Assembly: GCF_001895045.1 (NCBI RefSeq)
Contig: NZ_BDAM01000008.1
Coordinates: 186,001-250,000 of the forward strand
Reading direction: 5' to 3'
Source: Rhodococcus coprophilus NBRC 100603
GTDB taxonomy: Bacteria; Actinomycetota; Actinomycetes; Mycobacteriales; Mycobacteriaceae
Length of the DNA: 64,000 nucleotides
The position numbers were made by a program, and so were the translations under genes. Shown piece after piece: positions 27,305 through 36,677 of this stretch (position 1 is the stretch's first letter; each line of letters starts with the position of its first letter). The notes beneath the pieces are model-generated. The model saw nothing but the letters and a program-made list of their open reading frames with translations. It had not been told where the DNA came from and made no database searches.

Positions 27305-28081
27305 TCAGCCGAAGCGGCCCGAGATGTAGTCCTCGGTGGCCTTCTGGGTCGGGTTGGAGAAGATCTTCTCGGTGTCGTCGATCTCCACGAGCCTGCCCGG
27401 CCGGCCCGTGGCCTCGAGGTTGAAGAACGCGGTCTGGTCGCTCACCCGCGCAGCCTGCTGCATGTTGTGGGTGACGATGACGATCGTGAAGTCCTGCTTG
27501 AGCTCCGCGATGAGGTCCTCGATCGCGAGGGTGGAGATCGGATCGAGCGCGGAGCAGGGCTCGTCCATCAACAGCACATCGGGCTGGACCGCGATCGCGC
27601 GCGCGATGCACAGCCGCTGCTGCTGACCGCCGGAGAGACCGCCGCCGGGCTTGTCGAGACGGTCCTTGACCTCGTTCCACAGGTTCGCGCCACGCAACGA
27701 CTTCTCTGCGACCTCGTCGAGGAACTTCTTGTCGCGCATGCCCTGCAACTTCAATCCCGCGACCACGTTGTCCCGAATGGACATGGTGGGAAACGGATTC
27801 GGGCGCTGGAAGACCATGCCGATCGTCTTGCGCACACCGACCGGGTCGACGTCCGCGCCGTAGATGTCCTCGCCGTCGAGCAGCACGGACCCCTCGACGC
27901 GGGCGCCGGGGGTGACCTCGTGCATGCGGTTGAGCGAGCGCAGCACAGTGGACTTGCCGCAGCCCGACGGGCCGATGAACGCGGTGACGCTCCGCGGGGG
28001 CACGGAAAGCGTCACGTCGGCTACGGCGTGGAACTTGCCGTAGTAGATGTTGACGTCCTTGAGATCCAGACGCTTTGCCAT
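27305..28081 (-). CDS. pstB: Phosphate ABC transporter ATPase PstB
   Basis: ATP-binding subunit of 258 residues of the high-affinity phosphate importer. Walker A is GPSGCGKST (37-45), the ABC signature is LSGGQQQR, and Walker B is [13 protein letters not shown], followed by the H-loop VTHNMQQ. The ATG at 28081 begins the standard PstB sequence. It is the last gene of pstS-pstC-pstA-pstB, 50 bp after pstA. In M. tuberculosis the equivalent gene is phoT. Confidence 0.95.
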   Translation of the reverse strand: MAKRLDLKDVNIYYGKFHAVADVTLSVPPRSVTAFIGPSGCGKSTVLRSLNRMHEVTPGARVEGSVLLDGEDIYGADVDPVGVRKTIGMVFQRPNPFPTMSIRDNVVAGLKLQGMRDKKFLDEVAEKSLRGANLWNEVKDRLDKPGGGLSGGQQQRLCIARAIAVQPDVLLMDEPCSALDPISTLAIEDLIAELKQDFTIVIVTHNMQQAARVSDQTAFFNLEATGRPGRLVEIDDTEKIFSNPTQKATEDYISGRFG

Positions 28082-28131
28082 TACAGGCTCCCTAATGGTG
28101 AATCGATGTCGTGAGAGAAGTTCATGGGTCG

Positions 28132-29043
28132 CTACTTCCTGGAGCCGACCTGCGAGTAATGGCTGATCACCTTGGCCGCGACGTTCAGCACCGCGATCAC
28201 AAGAATCAGTGTGAGGGCGGCGCCCCAGATTCGTTGCGAACCGGCGGCGGTCGGGTTGTTCATCTCGGCGACCATCACGCCGGGAAGCGAACCCTGCTCG
28301 CCACCGAACAGATCGAAATTGATGAACGGCGCGTAGCCGACGAGGATCAGCAACGGTGCGGTCTCCCCCATGACGCGGGCGAGCGCGAGCATGATGCCGG
28401 TGATGATGCCGGCGATCGAGGTGGGAAGAACGATGCGTGCGATGGTCTTCCACTTCGGGACGCCCAGCGCGTACGACGCTTCACGCAGGTCCTGCGGCAC
28501 GATGCGGAGCATCTCCTCCGTGCTGCGTACCACCACGGGCACCATCAGCAGGACGAGCGCGAGGGACACCGCGAAGCCCGACTTGGGCATTCCGAACGTG
28601 GACACCCACAGGGCGTAGATGAAGAGGGCCGCGACGATCGACGGCACGCCGCTGAGGATGTCGACCATGAAGGTCGTGATCTTGCCGAGCTTCGACCGGC
28701 CCGCGTACTCCACGAGGTAGATCGCGACGAAGACCCCGAGCGGAATCGAGATGATCGCGCAGACGAGGCCTTGCAGCAGTGTGCCGACCAGCGCGTGGTA
28801 GATGCCGCCGCCGGTCGACGAGGCTGTCAGCCCGCTCAGCGAATGGGTGAACCACGTCGCGGACATCAGGGCCGGGAGCCCCTTGGTGACGACTGTGGCG
28901 AGAACCCAGATGAGCGGCACGAGAGCGACGAGGACCGATAGGGTCACCAGCACCGTCGCACCGGCATCGGTGATACGGCGGCGGACGCTGACCCGCTGGA
29001 AGGTGGGTGCCTTGACGGGCGAGTCGAGGGTGGTGGTCGACAT
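28132..29043 (-). CDS. pstA: Phosphate ABC transporter permease PstA
   Basis: Inner-membrane permease of 303 residues with six predicted membrane helices. The cytoplasmic EAA loop is present as [20 protein letters not shown], which docks PstB. It pairs with PstC to form the channel. It starts one base after the pstC stop. Confidence 0.94.
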   Translation of the reverse strand: MSTTTLDSPVKAPTFQRVSVRRRITDAGATVLVTLSVLVALVPLIWVLATVVTKGLPALMSATWFTHSLSGLTASSTGGGIYHALVGTLLQGLVCAIISIPLGVFVAIYLVEYAGRSKLGKITTFMVDILSGVPSIVAALFIYALWVSTFGMPKSGFAVSLALVLLMVPVVVRSTEEMLRIVPQDLREASYALGVPKWKTIARIVLPTSIAGIITGIMLALARVMGETAPLLILVGYAPFINFDLFGGEQGSLPGVMVAEMNNPTAAGSQRIWGAALTLILVIAVLNVAAKVISHYSQVGSRK

Positions 29044-29044
29044 A

Positions 29045-30097
29045 TCAGTCCCTCTTTCCTGCGACGACCATGCGAGCCGCGGCGTTGACCAAGAAGGTCA
29101 GTACGAAGAGCACCAGGCCTGCGGCGATGTAGGCGCCTGCCTGGATCTCGTTGTTGAACTCGGCGTACCCGAGGGCGATCTTGGACGCGATCGTCGCACC
29201 GCCGTCGAACAAGGACCACGAGAACCCCGACGACGTGGTGCGCAGGATCAGGTACAGCGCCATCGTCTCGCCGAGGGCACGGCCGAGGCCGAGCATCGAA
29301 CCGCTGACGTAACCGGACTTGCCGAACGGGATGATGGTCGTCTTGACGACCTCCCAGCGGGTGGCACCGAGTGCGAGTGCGGCTTCGATGTGCGCGACGG
29401 GCGTCTGCACGAACACTTCGCGGCTGACCGCCGCGATCGTCGGCAGGATCATCACCGCCAGGACGATCCCCGCGGTGAAGATCGTGCCGCCGCCCATGAT
29501 CGAACCGCTGCCCGTCGCGAACAGCGGGAACCAGCCGAACGTGGTGTTCAGCCAGGTGGCGACCGGGCGAAGGAACGGCGCGAGGACGAGGACGCCCCAC
29601 AGCCCGTACACGATCGAGGGGACCGCGGCGAGCAGATCGATCACGTAGGCGAGCGGCTTCTTGATCCGGGCCGGGCAGTAGGTGGTCAAGAAGATTGCGA
29701 TACCGAGGGCGACGGGCATCGCGAGGGCGAGCGCGAACAGCGAGACCAGCACCGTGACCTGGAACAGGTCGAGGACGCCGAAGGCCATGTCCTCGATGTC
29801 CTGGGTGATCCACTGGTCGCTCGTGAGGAAGTTGACGGTGTTGCGTTGCAGGGCGGGCACGGCACGCCACACGAGGAATACCGCGATCGCGCCGATGATC
29901 ACCGAGATCAGGATCGCGGACCCGGTGGCCAGCGAACCGAAGATGCGATCGCCCGGCCGCACGACAGTCTTCTGCGTGCGTTCCGAGGGTGGTGTGGTGC
30001 TAATCGTTGCCTCCGTAGTACCGGGGTGACCGCCCGTTCCTGACCGGGTCGGGCCGTCCGACTCCGTCCGAGCCGTTGTCGTGGGCGCGTCACTCAT
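29045..30097 (-). CDS. pstC: Phosphate ABC transporter permease PstC
   Basis: Permease of 350 residues with a 50-residue hydrophilic Thr/Ser/Pro-rich cytoplasmic extension, six or more membrane helices, and the EAA loop [20 protein letters not shown]. Partner of PstA. The gene lies 53 bp downstream of pstS in the same operon. Confidence 0.94.
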   Translation of the reverse strand: MSDAPTTTARTESDGPTRSGTGGHPGTTEATISTTPPSERTQKTVVRPGDRIFGSLATGSAILISVIIGAIAVFLVWRAVPALQRNTVNFLTSDQWITQDIEDMAFGVLDLFQVTVLVSLFALALAMPVALGIAIFLTTYCPARIKKPLAYVIDLLAAVPSIVYGLWGVLVLAPFLRPVATWLNTTFGWFPLFATGSGSIMGGGTIFTAGIVLAVMILPTIAAVSREVFVQTPVAHIEAALALGATRWEVVKTTIIPFGKSGYVSGSMLGLGRALGETMALYLILRTTSSGFSWSLFDGGATIASKIALGYAEFNNEIQAGAYIAAGLVLFVLTFLVNAAARMVVAGKRD

Positions 30098-30150
30098 ATG
30101 CGCTCATATTCTCTCTGGGCTTGTTCATCGGGAACGGGCGGCCCACCGAT

Positions 30151-31275
30151 CTACTCGGACGCGATGGCGTCGATCGACTCGGTCAGGCGCTCCTTGAAGG
30201 TATCCGGCAGCGGCACGTAGCCCTGTTCCCCGAGGCCGTCCTGGCCCTCGTTCGCCGCCGAGGTGAGGAAGGACTTGAGCGCGGCAGCGGTATCGGCGTC
30301 GTATCCGGCGGAGCAGACGATCTCGTAGGTCGCCAGCACCAGCGGGTACGTCCCCTCCTCGGTGGTACCGAAGATCGAGGACAGGTCCAGTGTCAGGTCA
30401 CCTTCGCCGGAGGGCGAGAACCCGGCACCCTCGATCGCTTTGGCAGCGGAGTCCTCGGTGAGTTCCACCGGGCCCGAACCGTTGTCGAGCAGTGCCATGC
30501 TCAGGCCGTTCTGATCGGCGAACGACTTCTCGACGTAGGTGATGGACCCCGGCGAACCGCTGACCGCCTGCGCGACACCGGCCGAGCCCTTCGCGCCTTC
30601 GCCGACGCCGCCGGTGAAGTCGGACCCGGTACCGCTGGTCCATGCGCCGTCCGACGCGACCTCGAGGTACTGCTGGAAGTTGTCCGTGGTGCCCGACGAG
30701 TCGGAGCGCACGATCGGCGTGACGGCGGTGTCGGGCAGGTCCACTCCCTCGTTCAGCGCGGCGATCGCCGGGTCGTTCCAGGTGGTGATCGAGCCGTTGA
30801 AGATCTTGGCGGTGGTCTGCGCGTCGAGCACCAGATTGTCGACGCCTTCCAGGTTGTAGGCCAGCGCGACCGGGCCGAACACCAGCGGAAGGTTCCAGGC
30901 CGGGCTGCCCGCGCAACGCGTGAGCGCCTGCTCGGCCTGGTCACCCTTGATCGCGGAATCCGAACCGGCGAAGTCGATCTGGCTCGCGATGAACTGTGTG
31001 CGGCCGTCACCCGAACCGGTCGGGTTGTAGGCCACGTTGACCGTCTTGCCCTTCTGCGAGCACACGGCGATGTAGATGGCGACGAACTCGTCCATCGCAT
31101 TCTTCTGCGCGGACGAGCCGGCAGCCGACAGGTTGGGCTTGCCCTCGCAGGTCGCGCGGGACGCGGAAGCATCGACGTCGATCGAACCCGAGTTGTCGTC
31201 GGATCCACACGCGGTGAGCGTGAGAGCGCCGACAGCCAATGCGCCCAGCAGGGCACCATTGCGCTTGAGGTTCAC
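30151..31275 (-). CDS. pstS: Phosphate-binding lipoprotein PstS
   Basis: Solute-binding protein of 374 residues that delivers inorganic phosphate to PstCAB. The signal peptide ends in lipobox LTAC, so the protein is lipid-anchored outside the membrane. The phosphate-site motifs SAAGSSAQ, FAGSDSAI and RSDSSGTTDNF are present. The start is the GTG at 31275, eight bases after GGAGG; an in-frame start at 31299 lacks support. It heads pstSCAB, with PHO boxes and a -10 about 100-150 bp upstream. Confidence 0.95.
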   Translation of the reverse strand: MNLKRNGALLGALAVGALTLTACGSDDNSGSIDVDASASRATCEGKPNLSAAGSSAQKNAMDEFVAIYIAVCSQKGKTVNVAYNPTGSGDGRTQFIASQIDFAGSDSAIKGDQAEQALTRCAGSPAWNLPLVFGPVALAYNLEGVDNLVLDAQTTAKIFNGSITTWNDPAIAALNEGVDLPDTAVTPIVRSDSSGTTDNFQQYLEVASDGAWTSGTGSDFTGGVGEGAKGSAGVAQAVSGSPGSITYVEKSFADQNGLSMALLDNGSGPVELTEDSAAKAIEGAGFSPSGEGDLTLDLSSIFGTTEEGTYPLVLATYEIVCSAGYDADTAAALKSFLTSAANEGQDGLGEQGYVPLPDTFKERLTESIDAIASE

Positions 31276-31371
31276 CTGTAGTCCTCCGGAGTTCACCACC
31301 GCTGACCGAAGGCAGCGGAATCGAGGCGCGGGTGATCCCTGCGCCGGGCCGTCGCAGCGACCCGTATGGAA

Positions 31372-31426
31372 AAACTAGGTGCTCCCGGTTGACTGAGGGA
31401 CGACCGAAGGTGAACGGAGGATGAAC
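31372..31426 (-). promoter_or_regulatory. PHO-box array and promoter of pstSCAB
   Basis: On the minus strand three tandem 11-bp units, GTTCATCCTCC (31426-31416), GTTCACCTTCG (31415-31405) and GTCGTCCCTCA (31404-31394), are followed after exactly 16 bases by the -10 TAGTTT (31377-31372). Unit number, unit length and spacing to the -10 are the same as at phoU. Transcription would start about 90 nt before the pstS GTG. Confidence 0.85.
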
Positions 31427-31503
31427 AGACCGGATACACCTGGCAGGCTGTTGCGACCGTCACTCCGGCATTGCTCCGCCGCTGTGATGCGACACACGGG
31501 CGG

Positions 31504-32412
31504 TCAAGGTCGGGCGTAGGCGACGTCAACGTGGAAGCGCTCGAATCCCAGCTTGCCGTAGGTGTTGAGTGCGGCGGTGTTGTCGCCTTCGACGTACAGC
31601 AACACGGTGCGGAGACCCCGGTCGCGGAGATGATGCAGTCCGGCCAGGGTGAGCAGCCGGCCCAGTCCCCGGCCCTGTGCGGACGGGTCGATGCCGACGA
31701 CGTAGACCTCGCCCAGCGCGTCGTCCGTCTCGGTGGCCGGATGCACCTTGGTCCAGTGGAAGCCCAGAAGGACGTCGGGCTCGGCGGCGTCGAACGCGAG
31801 GAACAGACCTTCGGGATCGAACCACGCCTCGGCGCGCCGTTCCTCGACATCTACTTCGGCCCAGCGTCCTTGCTCGGGATGCCATGCGAAGGCTGCTGCG
31901 TTGACCCGGAGAAGTTCCGCGTCGTCGCTCGGCCCGCGATAGGTGCGCAGCACGATCGAGTCGGGTACCTCGACGGCGGGAAGTGCGGGAACGTCCAGGG
32001 GGCGGCGCAGTTGCAGTAGTTCGCGTACCCCCGTCAATCCGAGTCGGTGCGCTACCGCGCGGGCGGCCGGGAGATCCCCGTGGGCCCAGACCCGGGCGCC
32101 GTCACCGCCGGCTGTCAGCGCGGCCTCGACCAGTTCGCCCCCGAGGCCCCGACCCCGGTGTCCGGGATCGACCACCACTTCGGCCATCGCGGGATGCTCG
32201 TCGTGCCCTGGCACGAGATTGGCGTATCCGACGACTACATCGTCGGAGACCTCGACGAGGTGCAGGGCGTCGCCGTCGCGGGTGAGCGAATGAATCACTT
32301 GTTCCGAGACCGGTGCGGTCCCGTCCACGGCGTCGGCTCGGCCGATGAGGTCGCGCACCGCCTGCGCTCGTTCGGAGGACGGACGACCGGAGAACTCGGA
32401 GACGATGCTCAT
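31504..32412 (-). CDS. mshD: Mycothiol synthase MshD
   Basis: Two fused GNAT acetyltransferase domains in 302 residues. The enzyme acetylates the cysteine of Cys-GlcN-Ins with acetyl-CoA, the last step of mycothiol synthesis. The N-terminal domain has the acetyl-CoA loop [16 protein letters not shown], and the C-terminal, catalytic one has [18 protein letters not shown]. Mycothiol is the main thiol of actinobacteria, which supports the taxonomic call. The ATG overlaps the glnR stop (ATGA), so the two are coupled, as in mycobacteria (Rv0819/Rv0818). Confidence 0.93.
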   Translation of the reverse strand: MSIVSEFSGRPSSERAQAVRDLIGRADAVDGTAPVSEQVIHSLTRDGDALHLVEVSDDVVVGYANLVPGHDEHPAMAEVVVDPGHRGRGLGGELVEAALTAGGDGARVWAHGDLPAARAVAHRLGLTGVRELLQLRRPLDVPALPAVEVPDSIVLRTYRGPSDDAELLRVNAAAFAWHPEQGRWAEVDVEERRAEAWFDPEGLFLAFDAAEPDVLLGFHWTKVHPATETDDALGEVYVVGIDPSAQGRGLGRLLTLAGLHHLRDRGLRTVLLYVEGDNTAALNTYGKLGFERFHVDVAYARP

Positions 32413-33140
32413 TCGGCGAATTCTGCCTCGGCCTCTTCCGTTTCCACAGCCATACCCCCGCCTTTGTTGCGGGACGACGGTCGAACAGCCTTGTAACCGA
32501 CGTTCCGCACCGTGCCGATCAGGGATTCGTACTCGGGCCCGAGCTTCGCGCGCAGTCGCCGGACATGCACGTCGACCGTGCGAGTGCCACCGAAGAAGTC
32601 GTAACCCCACACCTCCTGAAGGAGTTGCGCGCGGGTGAACACGCGGCCCGCGTGCTGAGCGAGGTACTTGAGTAGCTCGAATTCCTTGTAGGTGAGGTCG
32701 AGGGGACGGCCGCGCAACCGGGCGGTGTAGGTGCCTTCGTCGATCGACAGCTCGCCGAGCGTGATCTTGCCCGAGCTCTCGGTGCTGACGAGGCCGCCTG
32801 CCCGCCCGACGAGGAGACGCAACCGCGCATCCAGCTCGGCGGGGCCGGTGGTCGTCAGCAAGATGTCGTCGAGGCCCCATTCGGGATTTACTGCGACGAG
32901 CCCACCCTCGGTGAGCACCGCGATAACCGGAATTGCCGACCCTGTACTGCCCAGTAGACGACACAGTCCACGTGCTGCCGCGAGGTCGCTGCGGGCGTCG
33001 ACGATCGCGATATCGGCAGAACTGGCCTCGAGCAGCGACGATACCTCCGTCGGGGCCGGCCGGACCGAGTGTGCCAGCAATGCCAGCGCCGGCAGGACTG
33101 CGTCCGGGTTCGGGTCGGAGGTCAGAAGGAGAAGCTCCAC
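32409..33140 (-). CDS. glnR: Nitrogen regulator GlnR (OmpR-type)
   Basis: Orphan response-regulator-like protein of 243 residues. The N-terminal receiver-like domain ([20 protein letters not shown]) lacks the usual acidic pocket of phosphorylated regulators, as in GlnR. The C-terminal winged helix ([40 protein letters not shown]) is nearly identical to Streptomyces and Amycolatopsis GlnR as I remember them. GlnR activates ammonium uptake, glutamine synthetase and nitrate assimilation. The GTG start follows GGAGG. mshD is co-transcribed downstream; lmeA-like is divergent. Confidence 0.9.
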   Translation of the reverse strand: MELLLLTSDPNPDAVLPALALLAHSVRPAPTEVSSLLEASSADIAIVDARSDLAAARGLCRLLGSTGSAIPVIAVLTEGGLVAVNPEWGLDDILLTTTGPAELDARLRLLVGRAGGLVSTESSGKITLGELSIDEGTYTARLRGRPLDLTYKEFELLKYLAQHAGRVFTRAQLLQEVWGYDFFGGTRTVDVHVRRLRAKLGPEYESLIGTVRNVGYKAVRPSSRNKGGGMAVETEEAEAEFAE

Positions 33141-33316
33141 TGGGCCTCCAGTTCCTCGCGCTACCAGCGCGGATCAGGTGCGTAAACGACGTGCTACAGA
33201 TTAACGCCCTATTTGTTACCGACATGTAAGCAGGACGTCGCAGGTAGAGCGATTCCCACATTCCGGACACGCTGCTCATGGGCGCGGGCGGCAAACCCGG
33301 GGCTTCGTCGGCCACA

Positions 33317-34108
33317 ATGGTGGGCGTGCGCAAACTGATCTTCGGTCTCGTGGTCCTGCTCGGAGTCGCCGTTCTCACCGACTTCGGCGCGGCAGCGTGG
33401 TCCGAGTACCGCGTCTCCCGCGCGCTGCGCGAGGGCGGTGTACTCGAGTCCGATCCCGCGGTCACCATCCACGGTTTCCCGTTCCTCCTGCAGGCCCGCA
33501 ACGGCCACTACGAGAACGTCGAAATCGTCGCCGACGGTGTCCACACCGACATGCTCGGGGACATCACCGTCGAAGCGAACCTCATCGGGGCGCATGCCGC
33601 CGCGGGCGAATTGCTCGACGGGTCGATCCGCACCGTGCCGGTGGACCTGCTGTACGGCCGCGTCATGATCGACGCGACCGAACTCGGGCAGCTTTACAAC
33701 ATCCCTGACCTGCAGATTTCTGCTCCCCCGGAGAGCAAGTCCGACGGAACGGGCGGGTCGGGAGGGTCCGGCCCGACGACGGCCGGTGGCGTCGTGCTCA
33801 CCGGCACCGTGCCGATCGGGCCCGAGCCTGCGACGGTGAGCGTGCAGGCCGACCTGGTCCTCGACGGAGACCGCGTGCACATCGTGGCGTCGGACCTGTA
33901 TTTCGGCCGGGAAGGACGCGCGGACTTCACCGTGCCCGACGCGCTGAAGCCGGTCGTGCTCGGCCTGTTCACCACGACGATCGAACCGCAGGATCTTCCG
34001 TTCGGCGTCAAGCCGACATTCGTGGAGGCACGCGGGTCGCGCATCGTCATCGAAGGCGAGGCCCACGACACCGTCATCGATCTCACCGAGGTACAGACCG
34101 CGCCATGA
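33317..34108 (+). CDS. lmeA: LmeA-like periplasmic lipid-binding protein (DUF2993)
   Basis: Exported protein of 263 residues with one N-terminal membrane helix ([18 protein letters not shown]) and a DUF2993 domain. In mycobacteria the gene at the same place, Rv0817c, is LmeA, needed for elongating the mannan of lipomannan. A Gly/Ser-rich linker (TGGSGGSG) interrupts the domain near residue 150. The ATG at 33317 is used here; a GTG at 33326, 7 nt after CACAAT, could be a leaderless start. The stop overlaps the thioredoxin-like gene (ATGA). Confidence 0.82.
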   Translation: MVGVRKLIFGLVVLLGVAVLTDFGAAAWSEYRVSRALREGGVLESDPAVTIHGFPFLLQARNGHYENVEIVADGVHTDMLGDITVEANLIGAHAAAGELLDGSIRTVPVDLLYGRVMIDATELGQLYNIPDLQISAPPESKSDGTGGSGGSGPTTAGGVVLTGTVPIGPEPATVSVQADLVLDGDRVHIVASDLYFGREGRADFTVPDALKPVVLGLFTTTIEPQDLPFGVKPTFVEARGSRIVIEGEAHDTVIDLTEVQTAP

Positions 34109-34524
34109 CCGCACTCGCAGTACTGGTCCTAGTGATCGTGGCCACACTTGCCGTCGGGGTGACGATGCGCACACGATCCGGCAAGGTCCGTGCGACGGCG
34201 TCGGACGATTCCGCGCGCGGCGTCGACCCCGCCCTCACGGCGGTCGGGGTCGGCAACGGCGTACCCGTGATCCTGCATTTCTCCGCTCCCTGGTGCGGAC
34301 CGTGCGCGTCGGTGCGACGCGTGGTCGCCCGGGTTCTCGAAGACCGGCCCGACGGCGCGCTCGACGTCGAGCTCGACCTGGACGACAATCCCGTTCCCGC
34401 AAGACAACTCGGTGTGATGTCGTTGCCGACGACGTTCGTGTTCGACGCTGCCGGGCGCGAGCGTTATCGCGTGTCGGGGGTGCCCGAAGTCGCCGACCTC
34501 CGCACCGCCCTCGCAGCGCTGTAG
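34105..34524 (+). CDS. thiX: Membrane-anchored thioredoxin-like protein (Rv0816c/ThiX-like)
   Basis: Thioredoxin-fold protein of 139 residues with an N-terminal membrane anchor (ALAVLVLVIVATLAVGV) and the redox motif WCGPC (C64, C67). The cis-proline is in MSLPTTFVF. It probably reduces disulfides at or near the membrane. It is translationally coupled to the LmeA-like gene and lies just before the sulfur operon, in the same order as Rv0817c-Rv0816c. Confidence 0.87.
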   Translation: MTALAVLVLVIVATLAVGVTMRTRSGKVRATASDDSARGVDPALTAVGVGNGVPVILHFSAPWCGPCASVRRVVARVLEDRPDGALDVELDLDDNPVPARQLGVMSLPTTFVFDAAGRERYRVSGVPEVADLRTALAAL

Positions 34525-34556
34525 ACCCGCTGGTCCTATTTCCCCGAATCTTCGGT

Positions 34557-34562
34557 TAAACT
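34557..34562 (+). promoter_or_regulatory. -10 box of the leaderless polycysteine uORF
   Basis: TAAACT ends 6 nt before the GTG at 34569, placing the predicted transcription start on the first base of the start codon. There is no ribosome-binding site. This is the promoter of the DUF4395-rhodanese-sseC unit. Confidence 0.8.
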
Positions 34563-34568
34563 CCTCGC

Positions 34569-34655
34569 GTGCCCACACGCCAGGAGCTGATGCTCACACG
34601 ACGCCGCGCAGTCGATCTGTGCCGCCTCGGCGCGTGTTGTTGTACCTGCTGCTGA
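34569..34655 (+). CDS. Leaderless polycysteine upstream ORF (cysteine-responsive attenuator)
   Basis: A 28-residue ORF starting GTG CCC ACA CGC and ending in GACCCTCC, then TGA: five of the last six codons before the stop are Cys apart from one Thr, and another Cys lies seven residues earlier. Polycysteine leaderless uORFs ahead of sulfur genes have been shown in mycobacteria to act as cysteine-sensitive attenuators, where ribosome stalling at Cys codons opens the downstream ribosome-binding site. The location here, 168 bp before the DUF4395-rhodanese-SseC operon, is the same. A perfect palindrome (34691-34706) and a hairpin (34761-34779) in the gap are candidate switch elements. The peptide itself probably has no function. 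Confidence 0.88.
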   Translation: MPTRQELMLTRRRAVDLCRLGACCCTCC

Positions 34656-34823
34656 CCTGTAGCTACTGACCCCGCACCAGCGACCTCCGTTCCGTCGATC
34701 GACGGACCCCGTCCCGCCCGGTCACTGCTGCCGTCGTCACCGATGCGATTCCCCGCGGTCGTTCGCCTTTTCGGCGAACCCGAATTCCGCTCGACAATCT
34801 CGGATCACAGCAGGAGCACTCTC

Positions 34824-35288
34824 ATGTCCGTTCCCGATTCCACCCGTACCGGTCACCAGGTCGACGTCCGCGGTCCACGCTTCGCCGCGTGGGTCACCAC
34901 CGCCGTGCTGACCGTGGTGCTGCTCGTCGCGACCGCCTCGGACACCGTCGCGGGCATCGTGCTCGGTGTGCAGGCCGTCGTCTTCGCGCTCGGTGCAGCG
35001 TTCGGTCCGCGGCGCAGCCCCTACGGAGCAGTGTTCGCCCGCCTCGTCGCACCCCGCCTGAGTGCACCCACCGACGTCGAACCCGTTGCACCCCTGCGTT
35101 TTGCGCAGTTGGTCGGGTTCGTTTTCGCGGCGATCGGCACCGTCGCCTTTCTTCTCGGAGCCGGAACGGTCGGGATCGTGGCCACCGGTTTCGCGCTGTT
35201 CGCGGCTCTCCTGAACGCCGCCTTCGGATTCTGCCTCGGTTGCCAGATCTACCCGCTGGTCGCCCGGTTGCGTCCGATCGCCGCCTGA
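34824..35288 (+). CDS. DUF4395 membrane protein of the sulfur operon
   Basis: Integral membrane protein of 154 residues with four hydrophobic segments and a C-terminal FCLGCQIYP motif whose two cysteines may be redox-active or bind metal. The start is the ATG at 34824 after CAGGAGC. DUF4395 proteins often sit with rhodaneses and thioredoxins; a part in moving or processing reduced sulfur across the membrane is inferred. First structural gene after the polycysteine uORF. Confidence 0.82.
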   Translation: MSVPDSTRTGHQVDVRGPRFAAWVTTAVLTVVLLVATASDTVAGIVLGVQAVVFALGAAFGPRRSPYGAVFARLVAPRLSAPTDVEPVAPLRFAQLVGFVFAAIGTVAFLLGAGTVGIVATGFALFAALLNAAFGFCLGCQIYPLVARLRPIAA

Positions 35289-35340
35289 TTCTCTTCACCG
35301 GCTTCACCCACTTCACGTACCACCACCGAAAGGACTATCC

Positions 35341-36174
35341 ATGGCTCGCTCCGACGTCCTGGTCTCCGCCGACTGGGCAGAGCAGAACCTTCATGCACCG
35401 AAGACGGTGTTCATCGAGGTCGACGAGGACACCAGCGCCTACGACGGCGGCCATATCGAAGGCGCCATCCGGCTCGACTGGCGCAAGGATCTGCAGGACG
35501 GGATCCGCCGCGACTTCCTGAACCAGGAACAGTTCTCGGCGCTGCTGTCCGCCAGGGGTGTCGCCAACGACGACACCGTCGTGCTCTACGGCGGCAACAA
35601 CAACTGGTTCGCCGCGTACGCGTACTGGTACTTCAAGCTGTACGGCCACCAGGACATCAAGCTGATCGACGGCGGTCGCAAGAAGTGGGAACTCGACGGC
35701 CGTCCGCTGTCGAAGGACGAGGTCACCCGCCCCACCACCGAGTACAAGGCGCAGGCGCCCGACAACTCGATCCGCGCCTTCCGCGACGAGGTCATCGCCG
35801 CGATCGGCACCAAGAATCTCGTCGACGTGCGGTCGCCCGACGAGTTCGCCGGCAAGATCCTCGCCCCGGCACATCTTCCGCAGGAGCAGGCGCAGCAGCG
35901 TGGCCACGTGCCCGGCGCCGTCAACATCCCGTGGAGCACCACCGCCAACGAGGACGGCACCTTCAAGTCCGACGAACAACTCACTGCGCTCTACGCGGAG
36001 AAGGGATTCGACGACAGCAGGGAAACCATCGCCTACTGCCGGATCGGCGAGCGCTCGAGCCACACCTGGTTCGTGTTGCAGGAGATCCTCGGCAAGCAGA
36101 ACGTCAAGAACTACGACGGCAGCTGGGTGGAGTACGGCTCGCTCGTCGGCGCACCGATCGAGTTGGGAGCATAA
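35341..36174 (+). CDS. cysA2: Thiosulfate sulfurtransferase (CysA2/SseA-like rhodanese)
   Basis: Two-domain rhodanese of 277 residues that transfers the sulfane sulfur of thiosulfate to cyanide or a thiol. The N-terminal domain has degenerated and the C-terminal one carries the catalytic loop YCRIGERSSHTW with C233. CysA2/CysA3 of mycobacteria (Rv0815c) have the same CRIGERSSHTW loop. AAAGGA precedes the ATG at a suitable distance. It is followed after 2 nt by sseC. Confidence 0.92.
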   Translation: MARSDVLVSADWAEQNLHAPKTVFIEVDEDTSAYDGGHIEGAIRLDWRKDLQDGIRRDFLNQEQFSALLSARGVANDDTVVLYGGNNNWFAAYAYWYFKLYGHQDIKLIDGGRKKWELDGRPLSKDEVTRPTTEYKAQAPDNSIRAFRDEVIAAIGTKNLVDVRSPDEFAGKILAPAHLPQEQAQQRGHVPGAVNIPWSTTANEDGTFKSDEQLTALYAEKGFDDSRETIAYCRIGERSSHTWFVLQEILGKQNVKNYDGSWVEYGSLVGAPIELGA

Positions 36175-36176
36175 AT

Positions 36177-36482
36177 ATGTGCGGAGCACCTGTTCAGAGC
36201 CAGAACCTGCCTGCGGGCGTGGATGTCGAGAAGGAAACGGTCATCACCGGTCGCGTCCTCGACGCCTCCGGTGAGCCCGTCGGTGGCGCGTTCGTGCGTC
36301 TGCTCGACGGCACCGACGAATTCACTGCCGAGGTCGTCGCCTCCGCTACCGGCGACTTCCGCTTCTTCGCCGCACCCGGGGACTGGAAGATCCGCGCGCT
36401 GTCGAGCACCGGCAACGGCACCTCGACCGTGAGCCCGACCGCTCCCGGCGTGCACAACGTCGACGTGACGGTCGCCAAGTAG
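36177..36482 (+). CDS. sseC: SseC-like DUF1416 protein
   Basis: Protein of 101 residues opening MCGAPVQ and containing one carboxypeptidase-regulatory-like beta domain ([22 protein letters not shown]). Matches SseC (Rv0814c), always paired with a CysA-type rhodanese. The early cysteine is conserved in the family. It probably assists sulfur transfer; the mechanism is unknown. It starts 2 nt after the rhodanese stop. Confidence 0.9.
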   Translation: MCGAPVQSQNLPAGVDVEKETVITGRVLDASGEPVGGAFVRLLDGTDEFTAEVVASATGDFRFFAAPGDWKIRALSSTGNGTSTVSPTAPGVHNVDVTVAK

Positions 36483-36502
36483 CGCGTCCGGCACGAGCCA
36501 CG

Positions 36503-36541
36503 AAGGGCCTCGCTCCCCGATCGCCGGGAGCGGGGCCCTTT
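36503..36541 (+). terminator. Terminator of the sulfur operon
   Basis: AAGGGCC-TCGCTCC pairs with GGAGCGGGGCCCTT around a short loop (one G-U pair), ending in TTT. It closes the transcript after sseC and before the next leaderless promoter. Confidence 0.85.
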
Positions 36542-36566
36542 GTCGTGGAGCGGAGGGCGTGCAGTC

Positions 36567-36572
36567 TAGAAT
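36567..36572 (+). promoter_or_regulatory. -10 box of the small membrane peptide/nitrobindin unit
   Basis: TAGAAT ends 6 nt before the GTG at 36579, the same geometry as at 34557, 5068, 61828 and 61864. The mRNA is predicted to be leaderless. Confidence 0.7.
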
Positions 36573-36578
36573 GGCGCC

Positions 36579-36677
36579 GTGGTCATCTTCTTCGAAGTTT
36601 TGCTGGTCCTGGCAGCGGTGCTCATCACCTGGTTCGCGCTGTACACCATCTATCGCCTGGTCTCCGACGGGTCATGA
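36579..36677 (+). CDS. 32-residue single-pass membrane peptide
   Basis: Starts GTG GTC ATC TTC TTC and encodes one hydrophobic helix ([20 protein letters not shown]) with a short positive tail. It overlaps the nitrobindin gene by ATGA and is preceded by a leaderless -10 box, so it is very likely translated. I believe similar tiny ORFs precede the nitrobindin gene in other Mycobacteriales, but could not check. The function is unknown; a role in coupling translation of the next gene is possible. Confidence 0.72.
   Translation: MVIFFEVLLVLAAVLITWFALYTIYRLVSDGS

Noticed and set aside
34569-34655. Metallothionein-like Cys-rich protein
   Set aside because: Codon pattern, leaderless start and position ahead of a sulfur operon fit a regulatory uORF; only about six cysteines at the very end.
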